A DNA stretch of 64,000 nt from Mesorhizobium sophorae (GCF_002270415.1 NZ_NNRI01000022.1:62001-126000); one strand, 5' to 3'. Positions 18,066 through 28,078 are shown, numbered from the stretch's first letter. The notes: generated by a model from the letters alone, not told the origin. Made by a program: numbers and translations.

Positions 18066-19232
18066 CTAGGCAAACCGCGCCATTGAGAAGGTCTCCATCA
18101 GTTCCTGGCGTTCGCCAAGTGCCCACTTCGCGACGGCTTCACCCATGGCAGGGCCGATCTTGAAGCCGTGTCCGCTCGAACCAGCGATCACGAAGAGACC
18201 GTTCGCACCGGGTATCTCATCAACCACCGGAAGGTGGTCCGCGCTCATGTCATACTGGCACGCATAGCCGGGCCGGATACCCAATTCGGCGATCTCCGGG
18301 GAGCGAGGCATGAGATGATTGATGATCCAGATGGACTCCTCCTGCGTGATGGTGCGGTCGAACTGGCCAGCTACATCGACGCGATAGTTCATCTTATGAT
18401 GGTCTGATGCCAGAGCTTCGTTCTCGACGGAAGTGCCGCCGCCGCCCCACGCTCCAATCAGGATCGTATTTTCGCCTTCAGGACGGGCGTAGCAGTTGTA
18501 GGTGTCGTCGACCCAACAATGCGGGAGCAGCTTGCGCGCAATGCCTGGGGCGCTCATCACCGCCATGAAGTGACGCTCAATGTAGACCGGCAGGTTTACG
18601 CCGAGCTTGGACAGGAGTGCTTTGGACCAGACGCCGGTGGCAAGAATTACGCGCTCCGTCGTGATGGTCGATCCATCACTGAGGGTCACGCCCGTCGTTT
18701 GGCCATTGGCTACATGAATGTCGGTGACGGAGCGTCCGCCTAGGAACTTCACGCCGCTTTCACGGGCGCGGCGCACCAACTCGTTGGTCGCGCCGTAGGG
18801 ATCGCAATGCCCGGATTCGTCTTCCCATGCGGCAAAGGTTATCCCATCCATGTTGATGTGCGGTAGGAGCTCAGAAGCCTGCGCTCCGGTCAGTCCTTCA
18901 ATTCGGCTACCTTCGACGTTGCGTATCCGTTCCACTGTGGCTCGATTGACAGCCTCGGTCTTCTGGCCGCATGCCCAGAGAACACCGGACTGATCGAAGG
19001 CGCCCGGCAGATCCTTCAGGATCTCGATGCCGCGTTTGGCGAGCAAAGATAACGGGCGGTCTAGATAGAAGTAGTGGCACACGGCGGAAGACGACCCAGT
19101 CGGACCGGAAGCCGGATGATCGGTTTCGACCTGGATCACGTTCAGTTTCTGGCCGGAGAGATAGTAGGCCGCCCCAGCACCGGCGATTCCGGCGCCGACG
19201 ACGAGCACGTCACAGCTGTACTTCTCAGTCAT
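18066..19232 (-). CDS. FAD-dependent amino-acid oxidoreductase (DAO/sarcosine-oxidase-like)
   Basis: A 388-residue DAO-family flavoprotein. The dinucleotide fold is VLVVGAGIAGAGAAYYLS at the N-terminus, and the C-terminal FAD contact is FVIAGSSGHGFKIGPAMGEAVAKWALG, as in monomeric sarcosine, N-methyl-amino-acid and pipecolate oxidases or dehydrogenases. It lies between the TMADH-like demethylase (63 bases away) and etfB (105 bases). ETF as electron acceptor is therefore likely. Candidate substrates are a secondary N-methyl amino acid or pipecolate, whose oxidation would give piperideine-6-carboxylate for the nearby AmaB-type enzyme; this is inference. Confidence 0.82.
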   Translation of the reverse strand: MTEKYSCDVLVVGAGIAGAGAAYYLSGQKLNVIQVETDHPASGPTGSSSAVCHYFYLDRPLSLLAKRGIEILKDLPGAFDQSGVLWACGQKTEAVNRATVERIRNVEGSRIEGLTGAQASELLPHINMDGITFAAWEDESGHCDPYGATNELVRRARESGVKFLGGRSVTDIHVANGQTTGVTLSDGSTITTERVILATGVWSKALLSKLGVNLPVYIERHFMAVMSAPGIARKLLPHCWVDDTYNCYARPEGENTILIGAWGGGGTSVENEALASDHHKMNYRVDVAGQFDRTITQEESIWIINHLMPRSPEIAELGIRPGYACQYDMSADHLPVVDEIPGANGLFVIAGSSGHGFKIGPAMGEAVAKWALGERQELMETFSMARFA

Positions 19233-19295
19233 CAGGTTTCTCCTGGTTTATTGCTGGTTCAATAGTGGCGCACGCGCCAATTTCGCGCCGATTTT

Positions 19296-21455
19296 TTAAG
19301 TCCGCTCCCGTCCCCAGACCATCCGTTCGCGCTTGTAGGGAAGCGGCGTCTGGGGATCGGCGGATGTGATTTCGCGTGCGATCCGATGGCCGGCGAAAAT
19401 CGTATCGGCAAGAAAGCGCGGCGCGTAGCAATCGCCTGCTTGGTAGATGCCCTTGATGTCCTCTTCCTTCCAGCGATCCTTCTGCGCTGCAAGTTCCTTG
19501 TAGAGGCCATCGTTGGAAACGCGCCCCGTTACAAGGACCACAGTGTCGAATTCCATGAGGGTCGCCTCATTGCTCATCTTTCGGGGATATTCCCCGGCTA
19601 CCGGAACCGTCGTCCGGCTAGGGTCGTCGCGATAAAGATCGAACAGCCTGACCTGGACGCAGTTGCTTACCTCGACGTCCTGTATCCATGTCCCGCCAAT
19701 CTGCTTGATGCCCTTCTTTCGCATGGTCCGCTGCATGAACGGTGTTTCGAGCGTGTAGTTGGTCCAAGAGCCGATCTGGCCGAACACGCTGACCGCGGTA
19801 ACCTGCTTGCCCTCGTCCGCCAGTTTGTCGGCAATCGAATAGGCCGTGTAGTAGCCGTCCGCGTCCAATACCAGTACACGCTGTCCGATTGCTTTGCCCG
19901 CCATGACCTGTTCGGGTGTCGCGAAATAGGGCGTAGAACAGTCGATACCTGGAATGGCTCCCATGGTAACTTGGCTGAATCCGTTGTCCAGCCAGCGCGC
20001 GCCAGTGGCCAGAACAACCTTGTCGGCACCATAGGTCAACACGTCTTCAGCGGTCAGCCGCTGCCCGAGATGCAATTCAATATTCTTGAGCTTGGCTATC
20101 TGCGCCTGGCGGTAGGTGATCAGCCTCCACCATTCGCCGAGCCCCGGGAACTGGCTTACATATCGCATATGTCCGCCGATTTCTTTCTCCGCATCGACGA
20201 GATGCACCTCGTGGCCCTGCTCGCCAAGAACCCGAGCACATTCGAGTCCCGCTGGGCCGGCGCCTACCACAAGTATGCTTTCCGGTTGGTCGGCTTTCTT
20301 GAACTTCTCCGGATGCCAATCCCGGCGATATTCCTCCATTGCGGTGGCGTTTTGCGTGCAAACCATTCGGACGCCCCGTTCCCAGCGCGAGATGCACATG
20401 TTGCAGCCGATGCATTCACGAATGTCTTCGAGACGGCCCTCATCGATCTTCTTGGGCAGGAACGGGTCCGCGATCGACGGCCGCGCCGCGCCGATGATAT
20501 CAGCCTGGCCGCTGTTGATGATATTCACCATATCGTCCGGACTGGTGAAGCGCCCGACATTCAGCACTGGAGCCTTGGTGACGGATTTCACATGCTTGAC
20601 GAAAGGAGCCTGATGGTTGGCCTTGAAGAACCGTGAAGGCCCTGCGTCTTCGCCCCATTCGAACTGGTCGTTGATGTTCACGTCCCACAGGTCAACATGG
20701 CCGTCGCGATCGAGCAGTTCGATGAACCGCAGACCGTCGTCCAGAACCTCCAGACCGTCCGGGCCCATAAGCTGGTCAACGGAAATCCGAATGGCGAGCG
20801 CGCAATGGTCGCCGACAGCTTTCTTGATACGCTCCGACTGCTCTCGCCAGAAGCGAGCGCGATTTTCAAACGAGCCGCCATACTTGTCGGTGCGTTTGTT
20901 GTACCACTTGGAGAGGAACTGGAACGGTAGGACCGAGTGCGAGCCGTATGAATAAACGATGTCGAAGCCTGCGTCCACGGCACGCTTGGCGCCATTCTCG
21001 AAATCTCGATGACAGGATTGAATATCGTTCAGGTCCATTTCGTGCCCCGCGCAATGCGGGGTATAGACCGTCATAAGTTGGCCCACGCCCTTAGGCACGG
21101 CGCGCGACTCGTAGCACGGCGAGATCCCGCCACTGTGCCATAACTCCACGCCTGCGAGCGCGTCATGCCGATGTACTTCGTCGGTCATATGGCGAAGGTT
21201 GATCACATCATCATCATCGTAAAGGGATGCAAGAGTGTGTGGCTCAAAATCACCCTCGGGGTTCACCGCACAGGCTTCGGTGCACACGGCGGCCCAGCCC
21301 CCCTCTGCCTTGACGGCGCGGTGCTCGGCCTGGCTGCCCGGCCTATCAGACCCGGCGCCGTTGCAGTGGGGTACCTGGTAAAATCGGTTCTTCAGGACCT
21401 TGGGACCGATTTTTATCGGCTCAAACAAGACGTCATACTTGGGATCGCGGGCCAT
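19296..21455 (-). CDS. TMADH-family N-demethylase (DgcA/StcD-like), FMN, 4Fe-4S and FAD-type domain
   Basis: A 719-residue protein of the trimethylamine-dehydrogenase/dienoyl-CoA-reductase family. Residues 1-370 form the old-yellow-enzyme TIM barrel (MARDPKYDVLFEPIKIGPKVLKNRF); a C-x2-C-x2-C-x11-C cluster motif lies near 347-365. A nucleotide-binding domain starts at about 390 (VVGAGPAGLECARVLG). The size and architecture match DgcA (dimethylglycine demethylase) and StcD (N-methylproline demethylase), which oxidatively remove N-methyl groups and pass electrons to ETF. GGAGGA stands just before the ATG. It heads the run demethylase - FAD oxidoreductase - etfBA. The N-methylated substrate is not identified. 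Confidence 0.87.
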   Translation of the reverse strand: MARDPKYDVLFEPIKIGPKVLKNRFYQVPHCNGAGSDRPGSQAEHRAVKAEGGWAAVCTEACAVNPEGDFEPHTLASLYDDDDVINLRHMTDEVHRHDALAGVELWHSGGISPCYESRAVPKGVGQLMTVYTPHCAGHEMDLNDIQSCHRDFENGAKRAVDAGFDIVYSYGSHSVLPFQFLSKWYNKRTDKYGGSFENRARFWREQSERIKKAVGDHCALAIRISVDQLMGPDGLEVLDDGLRFIELLDRDGHVDLWDVNINDQFEWGEDAGPSRFFKANHQAPFVKHVKSVTKAPVLNVGRFTSPDDMVNIINSGQADIIGAARPSIADPFLPKKIDEGRLEDIRECIGCNMCISRWERGVRMVCTQNATAMEEYRRDWHPEKFKKADQPESILVVGAGPAGLECARVLGEQGHEVHLVDAEKEIGGHMRYVSQFPGLGEWWRLITYRQAQIAKLKNIELHLGQRLTAEDVLTYGADKVVLATGARWLDNGFSQVTMGAIPGIDCSTPYFATPEQVMAGKAIGQRVLVLDADGYYTAYSIADKLADEGKQVTAVSVFGQIGSWTNYTLETPFMQRTMRKKGIKQIGGTWIQDVEVSNCVQVRLFDLYRDDPSRTTVPVAGEYPRKMSNEATLMEFDTVVLVTGRVSNDGLYKELAAQKDRWKEEDIKGIYQAGDCYAPRFLADTIFAGHRIAREITSADPQTPLPYKRERMVWGRERT

Positions 21456-21787
21456 GATTTTCTCCTCCTAGCCGACTCCGAATAGTCAAGCGATTGGATT
21501 GAACTTCGATCTGTCGCTGGCTCTTCGGGCTTTGAACTAATGCGCTAGCACCTGCCGCCCCAAGGGGCGGGATGCTGAGCGTCTATTCTTGGTGTTATCG
21601 AGCAATGGATCCAAGGGCATTGGTTTCTGGTCTGGGGTCCGAAGGTGAATGACAGGCGGCGACTTCTCTGCACACGGGACTCCAAGACACGACGTGTTCG
21701 AGAGAGGCGAGCTGTCATTCGGGGTCCGGACCAATGCCATAGTCGTGACAACGAAAGGGCCGCTTCGGTGGCTTCAGCCGTTTGTGG
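21456..21787. other. Intergenic region with a short GC hairpin
   Basis: The only structure seen is a 7-bp perfect GC stem with a 2-nt loop (CCGCCCC at 21555-21561 with GGGGCGG at 21564-21570), between the livK-like gene and the demethylase operon, both on the minus strand. It could stop or attenuate livK-like transcription. No gene is supported. Confidence 0.45.
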
Positions 21788-22957
21788 CTATTGGAGACGC
21801 GGCTTAGGGATTAGAGAAGGATCTGGGAGTACCGAGCCCAGAAACTCACGCTTTCCGTCCTTGACACGGATAAGGAATCCGGGACGGATCGGAACACCAT
21901 GTGCCCCCTTATACGTGATCTTCGCCGTTGCTCCCTGCACATTCTCCAAATTGGCAATAGCGTCTCGCAGACCAACGCCGTCGGTCTTCAGGCCATTTGC
22001 TATCACCGCGGCCTCGATCACCTTGATCAGATCATATCCCACGGCGTTGTAGATTGTCTGCGATGGGTGTCCATACCTTGTCTGATACTTGGCCATGAAC
22101 TTTTCCATCTCGGAGCCAGGAACCGGGTGGCCCGCCGTGGTGAAAACAAGCCCCTCGCCTACAGCTCCCAGCGAAAACGTCGTCGGCGTGTCAATGCCGT
22201 CGGATCCTATGACGGGGGTATTAATCCCCGTCCCTCTCAGCTGCCGCAAGAAGGATGGAAAGTCCGGCTCATATGCAGATGTGTAGATTACATCAGGCGC
22301 TGGGTTCAGCGACTTGATCTTGGTGACCTCGGCCGAAAAATCCTGCTGCCCCAACTGATATGTGCTCTCGGCCACGACCGAACCGCCGAGCGACTTGAAG
22401 GCCTCGGCGAAATAAAGCGGCATGGTGGTATACTGCGTATCTGGCGAATAGAGCACGTATGCCGCCCGGTAGCCTTGTTGATATGCATATTGAGCGGCCA
22501 CCGCTGCCTGGACGTTGTCGGCTGGGTAGTTGATGAAGACGAAATCCCCACCGATCAGGCTCAAACCCGGTGACGACCCGCAGCTTGAAAACATCGGAAT
22601 CTGTGCCGCCGTCGCAATTGGCGCCGCTGCGAACGACGGATCTGCATCGCACGGCGCGATCAGAATATTTACTTTTTCATCAACCAGTTCTTGAGCCATT
22701 ACAGCCGTCGGCGCTGCTTCCGATCGCGTATCCTTGACTATTTCCCGAATTTTGACTTTGCCGCCGATACCGCCAGCTGCATTGATCTCATCGATCGCAA
22801 TGCGCTCTCCTTCAAAAACCGGCACATCGAATGACGCGAGTGTACCGGTTAGAGCCACAGCCTGGCCAAGAAGGAGCTCTTGATCGTCGGCTCTGGCAGA
22901 CATCACACCTAAGGCAATAGAAAGCGGAAGAACGACGGCCACAACGTTCAGTTTCAT
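21788..22957 (-). CDS. ABC transporter substrate-binding protein, LivK/branched-chain amino-acid type
   Basis: A 389-residue periplasmic binding protein (Peripla_BP_6 type). The start at ATG 22957 has AAAGGAGAG upstream and gives an N-terminal Sec signal (MKLNVVAVVLPLSIALG.. ARADD). The mature part starts LLLGQAVALTGTLASFD, and the fold contains KVKIREIVKDTRSEAAPTAVMAQELVDEKVNILI. It is the only binding protein in the window, and the matching permeases and ATPases are at 28.9-32.3 kb, so it probably delivers the same substrate. The ligand may be an amino-acid betaine or other N-methyl amino acid, judging only from the neighbours. Confidence 0.9.
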   Translation of the reverse strand: MKLNVVAVVLPLSIALGVMSARADDQELLLGQAVALTGTLASFDVPVFEGERIAIDEINAAGGIGGKVKIREIVKDTRSEAAPTAVMAQELVDEKVNILIAPCDADPSFAAAPIATAAQIPMFSSCGSSPGLSLIGGDFVFINYPADNVQAAVAAQYAYQQGYRAAYVLYSPDTQYTTMPLYFAEAFKSLGGSVVAESTYQLGQQDFSAEVTKIKSLNPAPDVIYTSAYEPDFPSFLRQLRGTGINTPVIGSDGIDTPTTFSLGAVGEGLVFTTAGHPVPGSEMEKFMAKYQTRYGHPSQTIYNAVGYDLIKVIEAAVIANGLKTDGVGLRDAIANLENVQGATAKITYKGAHGVPIRPGFLIRVKDGKREFLGSVLPDPSLIPKPRLQ

Positions 22958-23470
22958 TTTCTCTCTCCTTTTTCTGTACGAGGCGCCCCTTGCAGGGGAT
23001 TTCTTTCCTCGTCTTTTCCCCTCGACGCAGCGATGGAGCCCTTTGAGACGATCCCGCCGAGTACCAGACACGGACGCCTGGCTCGCCAAAAGCAACCCGA
23101 GAAAGCGGTTCTTTGAGGTCGAGACAAACCCGCCCGGCCCCTTCCCCTTGATCCTCAAATTGCTTGGTATCAGTTCCCTTCAACAGCCATCCACGAACGA
23201 GCTCGACCAAGAAACTACGCTGGAATATATTTTCTGTCTAGCCGACTATTGAGGCGGTTGACAATTTTTTTTCAGAACGGCATGCTTGGGATATGGGGCG
23301 TCTGCTGGACGATAGACGATAGCGGAGACCTGACCAGGAGACGCCGATCGAGGGCGGTTCGCGGGCCCAAAGATCTAATTCCGGCATCAACGGCCTACCG
23401 AGGAATACCAGGGTCGAGCGACAATCTTTTTTGAACCCAGCCACATAGCTTCAAGAGGCGGAGAAAATAT
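22958..23470. promoter_or_regulatory. Divergent regulatory region between livK-like and gcvT-like genes
   Basis: A 513-base gap between divergent genes. An AT-rich patch with TTGACAATTTTTTTT begins at 23259, and the base composition falls again near 23450. No classical -10 box at the right distance from TTGACA was found, so the promoter is placed only roughly. No coding frame is supported. Confidence 0.4.
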
Positions 23471-24583
23471 ATGGAAATGAGAACACCATATCATTCGATC
23501 TATGAAAAACTTAACGCGCCAATTATCGATTTCGGCGGCTGGGGCGTGGCATCGCATATTACATCACCAGATGCCGAATACCTGATGATCCGCAATAGTG
23601 TCGGATTTGCAGAATACCATTTTCAAAGCTGCTTCGGAGTGTGCGGTCCGGAAGCATTCGATTTTATTCAGAGAATAATTGTCAACGACCTAGGCAAGAT
23701 CAAGCCTGGCGGTACATTATATTCGAGCATTCTTGATGATCAGGCGAGGCTCATCGACGATGTGATCGTTTTTTGGATGAAGGAAGATCGGTTTATTATT
23801 CATGGCGGCATTACGCGAGAGGCGTCTCGCAAATGGATCGCCGAAAAGTCAGAGGGAAAAAAGGTCTGGGTTACGGAGTTGTCCAATACGTTCCTGTCCA
23901 TACAAGGACCAAAGTCCATCAATGTCCTTCAGAAGGCGGTCGATATTGCGGACCTTGAGCACAACCGATTGACGCAGCTTGATTTTGAAGGCGTTCCGGT
24001 CACGATTGCCCGGGTGGGGTTTTCCGGCGAGCTGGGTTACGAAGTGCATTTCGGCCCCGAATATGCTTCTGGAATGTGGGAGAGGTTCACCCGATATTGC
24101 GCCGAATATGGGGGCGGGCCTTTCGGACTCATGGCGGCATTCCCGATTGCGGTGGACAAAGGTTTCCTATTTGGATCGGATTTTTACGCCGGTGGCTCGC
24201 CACTGGAATATGGACTTGGCTGGTCAGTGGCATTCGACAAGGGGTTCTTCCACGGTCGTGACGAAATGCTGCGTCGCAAGGAAACTGGGCTCCAGACCAA
24301 ACTGGTGGGAATCGAAGCCGACGAAACGGGGCATGCGATCACTGGCGGTCTGCAACTAGCTCACAATGGCAAGACAGTCGGCGCGACCACCAACGGCTGG
24401 GTTAGTCCGGTACTGAAGCGAAATCTGGGCCGAGCGTGGATAGCAGTCGAGTTCGCCAAAGCTGGAACGGAACTGCAGGTAGAGTCGGAAAGCGGACCGA
24501 GAACGGTGAAAGTCAAAGAGAGCTATCGCTTCTTTGACCCCAAGAGCGAACGGGTCAGAGTGAATCCGCGTGACATGCTGTAG
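23471..24583 (+). CDS. GcvT-like folate-dependent aminomethyltransferase
   Basis: A 370-residue protein of the GcvT/DmdA family. It has the N-terminal folate-binding domain (DFGGWGVASHI, NSVGFAEYHFQS), FLSIQGPKS, the conserved RVGFSGELGYEVH block, and a C-terminal barrel (VGATTNGWVSPVLKRNLGRAWI). Family members transfer a one-carbon unit from an amine or sulfonium donor to tetrahydrofolate. Next to a TMADH-type N-demethylase it is a sensible acceptor for formaldehyde-level carbon or a direct demethylase. The sequence is visibly less GC-rich at its 5' end than its neighbours. GAGGCGGAG lies upstream of the ATG. Confidence 0.85.
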   Translation: MEMRTPYHSIYEKLNAPIIDFGGWGVASHITSPDAEYLMIRNSVGFAEYHFQSCFGVCGPEAFDFIQRIIVNDLGKIKPGGTLYSSILDDQARLIDDVIVFWMKEDRFIIHGGITREASRKWIAEKSEGKKVWVTELSNTFLSIQGPKSINVLQKAVDIADLEHNRLTQLDFEGVPVTIARVGFSGELGYEVHFGPEYASGMWERFTRYCAEYGGGPFGLMAAFPIAVDKGFLFGSDFYAGGSPLEYGLGWSVAFDKGFFHGRDEMLRRKETGLQTKLVGIEADETGHAITGGLQLAHNGKTVGATTNGWVSPVLKRNLGRAWIAVEFAKAGTELQVESESGPRTVKVKESYRFFDPKSERVRVNPRDML

Positions 24584-24738
24584 TCGACCTAACTGAACGG
24601 TGCGGATCTCGACTGCATTCTTTGGGTGGATGTGGGTAAGCTATGGGGGCCAGGTATGGGCTTTCAGCAGCCTTGTCTGTGAGATCCTGGTCGGAAGCAG
24701 AGCTTGTAAAGCTTCAGTGATCCTTCCAGGGCCGGATG

Positions 24739-25110
24739 ACGTGCATGCCCGTCCGACGCCACACGGTCGAGGGCGGATTGTAAGGCAGGGTCGAGAGCGG
24801 GCAGACCCGCCGGGGCATTGCCAAAGCCGTTGATGTTTGCCAGCGAACGGTTCGCAAATGGATTGACCGATATCGCGACAAGCGATTGCCAGGTTTGCGG
24901 GACCGCTCGTCCGGCTGCGGTGGCAGACGCGCCCATGGCGATTATAGAGATCATGAAAAACGCCTGCAGCACAGCGTGGAGATCGCGGCCGGGCAATCCC
25001 CCGGCCCCCTGCGTCGTTTGAGCTTGAACAAGCTCATCATGCAGCCGGAACAGGGCGCTGTATGAGCGAGCGCATCTCGGCCAGCCGGTCCATTTTGGCG
25101 GCTCAGTCAG
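24739..25110 (+). pseudogene. IS481-family transposase remnant, several frameshifts
   Basis: Plus-strand fragments in different frames read in order RPTPHGRGRIVRQG, then VESGQTRRGIAKAVDV and QRTVRKWIDRYRDKRLPGL followed by RDRSS, then RRLSLNKL and YERAHLGQPVHF. These match successive pieces of IS481-type transposases (helix-turn-helix, then the start of the DDE domain). The frame changes at least three times and the catalytic part is missing. It lies in the gap between the gcvT-like and glutamine-synthetase-like genes. Ends are approximate; no inverted repeats were found. Confidence 0.65.
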
Positions 25111-25317
25111 ATCGGCGATCGGCTTTTGGGGCACCGCGCCAATGGGCGATGCGGGCGGTAGTGGCTGACTGTGGCAAGTGGCTGCGCCCACTCCCGATGC
25201 CGTCGCAAACGAATACACCGTTCCAAGTTCGATCCGCTGGCTCCGGAGGTTTTCAACGGAGCCAGCGGACGGGTGCAGGCCTTGGACTTCTTTCTTGCAG
25301 CCGTGTTTGATTCGCGG

Positions 25318-26631
25318 TCAATATACGTCGGCATACGCGGCGCAGCGCGAACTGGTGTCGCGATCGCCCAAGTGCGCAATCTCGGCACGCTTGTGAGCGG
25401 TGTACACTGGAACAAAGCTTTCGGGAAACCATCGAGTCACGACCTCATTCTGCTCGAAGCGCTGCAACGCTTCTTCAAGCGATTGGGGAAGCCTTTTATA
25501 GCCCCGGGCGGCAAGGTCGACCTCCGAAAGGGAGGATAGGTCCTCCTGCGTCGGCTGGGGGGCCGGGAGCCCCTCTTCTATGCCCTGAGCCCCGGCATGG
25601 ACTATGGCCGCCAGGGCTAGGTGGGGCGAAGCGGCCGCATCCGCGGCGCGGTATTCGAAATTGTACTGCCGCGCGACCTTATCGGGGTCAGCAGAAGTCA
25701 CGGGGCATATCCGGACCGAAGCTTCGCGATCCCGGAAACCGAGGTTGTTGTAGGCCGCACTCCAGCGGTGCGGCGTCAATCGCAGATAGGAGATGTCGGA
25801 GGGCGCCGTCAGCGCTACGATAGAATCGAGGTACTTGAGCAAGCCGGCCGTGAACGACGCGGTTATCCTGGACATTCCGCAAGGGCCCTGCTCGTCGTAG
25901 GTTGTGGGCGCGCCGGACTCGTCAACGAAGCTCATATGGATATGAACTCCGTTACCGACGCTGGCCGGATCCAGTATTGGGGAGAATGTTACCTGTTCGC
26001 CGTGGCGTACCGCCGTCATCCGGGTCAATTCCCTCAGCATCAATGCCTGATCCGCAGAGCGGTGACCCTGAGCTGGGCCGTTTGTAACTTCATACTGGTT
26101 GGGTCCGTATTCCTTCATGAAGGTATCGGGCGTCAGTCCTGCACTAGCGAGAGCTGACATCAAGGTCTCTCCGAACTGACGCCTTCGGGTGAAGCCGCGC
26201 AGAGAGAAGCCATCGGCCATGACCTCACCACGATCGCGAAACTGGAACTCGTGCTCAAAAGCGCTTACGAGGTGGATGCCGGCAGACGCCCGAAGGCGTT
26301 CAAGTGCCGCCTTGAGGGTCGTGCGGGTGCAGCATTCCCAGGGGCGCCCCTCGAGATCGGTGATGTCGCCTAGCATAAACCGCTCGACAGGGCCGCCGTC
26401 TGAAAAGTCGACCTCGACGCCCGCATCTCGGTCGGGAATCAGAAGTAGGTCGCCGAGCGAGCCGAAGGGGCTTGGGGCGATCGCATCAAAACATGTGATC
26501 ATTACATTCGTAGGTGTCCAACCGACGCCGCGCTTGAGACGCTTGTCAAGGTCCGAAACCGGAAACGCCTTTCCTCGGGTCCTGCCGGCGATGTCAGACG
26601 TGGCTGCGAAGATGAGCGGGTTAGAGATCAT
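25318..26631 (-). CDS. Glutamine-synthetase-family ligase
   Basis: A 437-residue member of the GlnA/PuuA family. Catalytic-domain landmarks are FEHEFQF (metal-binding Glu pair), YGPNQYEVTNGP, GNGVHIHMSF (His at the metal site) and NNLGFRDREASVRICP. The length and a loose C-terminus suggest a GlnA-like gamma-glutamyl ligase (amine or amino-acid glutamylation, as in GmaS or PuuA) rather than housekeeping GlnA; this is a family judgement, not proof. The start at ATG 26631 has GAAAGGA six bases upstream. It is transcribed away from the amidohydrolase and cysteine hydrolase genes, with a 658-base regulatory gap between. Confidence 0.85.
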   Translation of the reverse strand: MISNPLIFAATSDIAGRTRGKAFPVSDLDKRLKRGVGWTPTNVMITCFDAIAPSPFGSLGDLLLIPDRDAGVEVDFSDGGPVERFMLGDITDLEGRPWECCTRTTLKAALERLRASAGIHLVSAFEHEFQFRDRGEVMADGFSLRGFTRRRQFGETLMSALASAGLTPDTFMKEYGPNQYEVTNGPAQGHRSADQALMLRELTRMTAVRHGEQVTFSPILDPASVGNGVHIHMSFVDESGAPTTYDEQGPCGMSRITASFTAGLLKYLDSIVALTAPSDISYLRLTPHRWSAAYNNLGFRDREASVRICPVTSADPDKVARQYNFEYRAADAAASPHLALAAIVHAGAQGIEEGLPAPQPTQEDLSSLSEVDLAARGYKRLPQSLEEALQRFEQNEVVTRWFPESFVPVYTAHKRAEIAHLGDRDTSSRCAAYADVY

Positions 26632-26998
26632 TGTTGTCCTTTCTTGAAGGGGCTGGCGCACACCCAAGGTCCGTTACGGATCCTTGGGAAATCCTCGTCG
26701 CGGCGCAAGGTCTGTGGAGGCCGCTTTTCCATAGCGGGCACCACCCGATGGAAGAGCGATGCTCTGGTTGAGAACGGCGGGTTATGGAATCGCCGCTTCG
26801 GAAAGCTGCAGGCGAGGATCTTCCCGGGCGCAACGGCGGCGAACGGATGGCCAACCGCGTCAGCGATTTGCGGTGGCCAGGATTGCAGACGATAGTTTGT
26901 AGAGACCCTGCCGTGGCGGGCACATCTGCTGCTCGATTTCGATCTCGCATGGCTCTCTCCAGCTCCCGTCCCGAGACAATGCAGAGATGAAAATTTTC
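26632..26998. other. Non-coding leader region
   Basis: The gap between the divergent GS-like and N-formylglutamate-amidohydrolase-like genes. A long minus-strand frame crosses it but reads like composition noise and includes the ribosome-binding site of the GS-like gene. No gene is supported. Confidence 0.4.
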
Positions 26999-27024
26999 TG
27001 TCAATTGAAAATGGATGATTGACA
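26999..27024. promoter_or_regulatory. Inverted-repeat operator candidate in the divergent GS/amidohydrolase gap
   Basis: TGTCAAT (26999-27005) and ATTGACA (27018-27024) are perfect reverse complements separated by 12 bases, in the most AT-rich part of the gap. The right arm contains TTGACA and could double as a -35 box for the plus-strand operon. The RpiR-type regulator at 34 kb is a possible binder. Confidence 0.5.
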
Positions 27025-27301
27025 ATGAAATAATAATTTCGTTCTGTCGAATGAACAAGATGGGTTCGTACTCACTGTTCCCCGAAGGGGAGCCTTGATG
27101 CTTGCCCCGCACTTGCTCTGCGGGAGGTGCTTGTTTGTTTAGTAGAATGGATAATGGGATGAGGATGATGCTCTTCCTTGCAGGATTTGCGCGCACCGAC
27201 CTGCAGACCGTTGGCGAGAACGAGATTATCGATCTCGGCCGAAGCCTTTTTGAACTTCCTCAGGGCGCCGTCTTTCCGGTCACTAGCACGTGGATACAGC
27301 C

Positions 27302-28078
27302 ATGACGCAAGCTGCCGATGCCCTTAGCTTATTGGGGCCGGGTGACCCTGCGCCGTGCGACATCGTCAATCCTGACGGTTCAAGTCCCGTGCTTCTCGTC
27401 TGTGAGCACGCCGGGCAGGCAATCCCTGCCGCTCTTGGAGACCTCGGCATTACGCGCGAGGCGCTCGATGATCATATCGGCTGGGACATCGGGGCGGCAG
27501 CTGTTGTTCGCCTTCTGGCGCTGCGACTTGATGCAGTTGCCGTTCTCCAGTCCTATAGCCGCCTGGTCATAGACTGCAACAGGCCGCCGGAGGCACCTGA
27601 CGCGATTCCTTCGGTTAGCGACGGCAAGACCATACCAGGCAACCAAGAGATCGCGCTTACCGATCGCTTTTTGCGAACGGCGCAGATTTTCGAACCGTTC
27701 CATGCAGAGATCGGACGCCGTCTGGACAGCGGTCGCCATACCGTGGCGATATCGGTCCACAGCTTCACACCGCGAATGAACAATGTGGCACGCCCCTGGG
27801 ATATCGGCTTTCTGTTTCGCCTCGATGCAGAGACCCCGATACATCTGAGAGAATCGGTTTTGCGCCGATTTCCCGGCATCGTTGTGGGAATGAATGAGCC
27901 CTACCAGATCAGCGACGCTGGCGACTGGTTCGTTCCTCGCCACGGTGAGGCGCGGGGCATTCATCACAGCCTTATCGAGATCCGCAATGATAATATCCGG
28001 ACGGTGGAAGGTCAGGAACGCTGGGCAGGTATTGTTGGTGCAGCTATCGAGGATTTCTTAAACGGAGGCCCGAAATGA
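27302..28078 (+). CDS. N-formylglutamate amidohydrolase family protein
   Basis: A 258-residue protein of the HutG/FGase (PF05013) family. It shows VLLVCEHAGQAIP (metal-binding His/Glu site), DDHIGWDIGA, VIDCNRPPEAP, SVHSFTPRMN and the C-terminal GIHHSLIEIRND block. These enzymes hydrolyse N-formylglutamate or related N-acyl amino acids. It overlaps the next gene by four bases (ATGA), so the two are translated together. Opposite the GS-like ligase it might reverse or complete an acylation or glutamylation step; the substrate is unknown. Confidence 0.87.
   Translation: MTQAADALSLLGPGDPAPCDIVNPDGSSPVLLVCEHAGQAIPAALGDLGITREALDDHIGWDIGAAAVVRLLALRLDAVAVLQSYSRLVIDCNRPPEAPDAIPSVSDGKTIPGNQEIALTDRFLRTAQIFEPFHAEIGRRLDSGRHTVAISVHSFTPRMNNVARPWDIGFLFRLDAETPIHLRESVLRRFPGIVVGMNEPYQISDAGDWFVPRHGEARGIHHSLIEIRNDNIRTVEGQERWAGIVGAAIEDFLNGGPK

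Noticed and set aside
26621..27196. A 191-codon minus-strand frame upstream of the GS-like gene
   Set aside because: It contains that gene's ribosome-binding site and the divergent operator and has no protein-like pattern.
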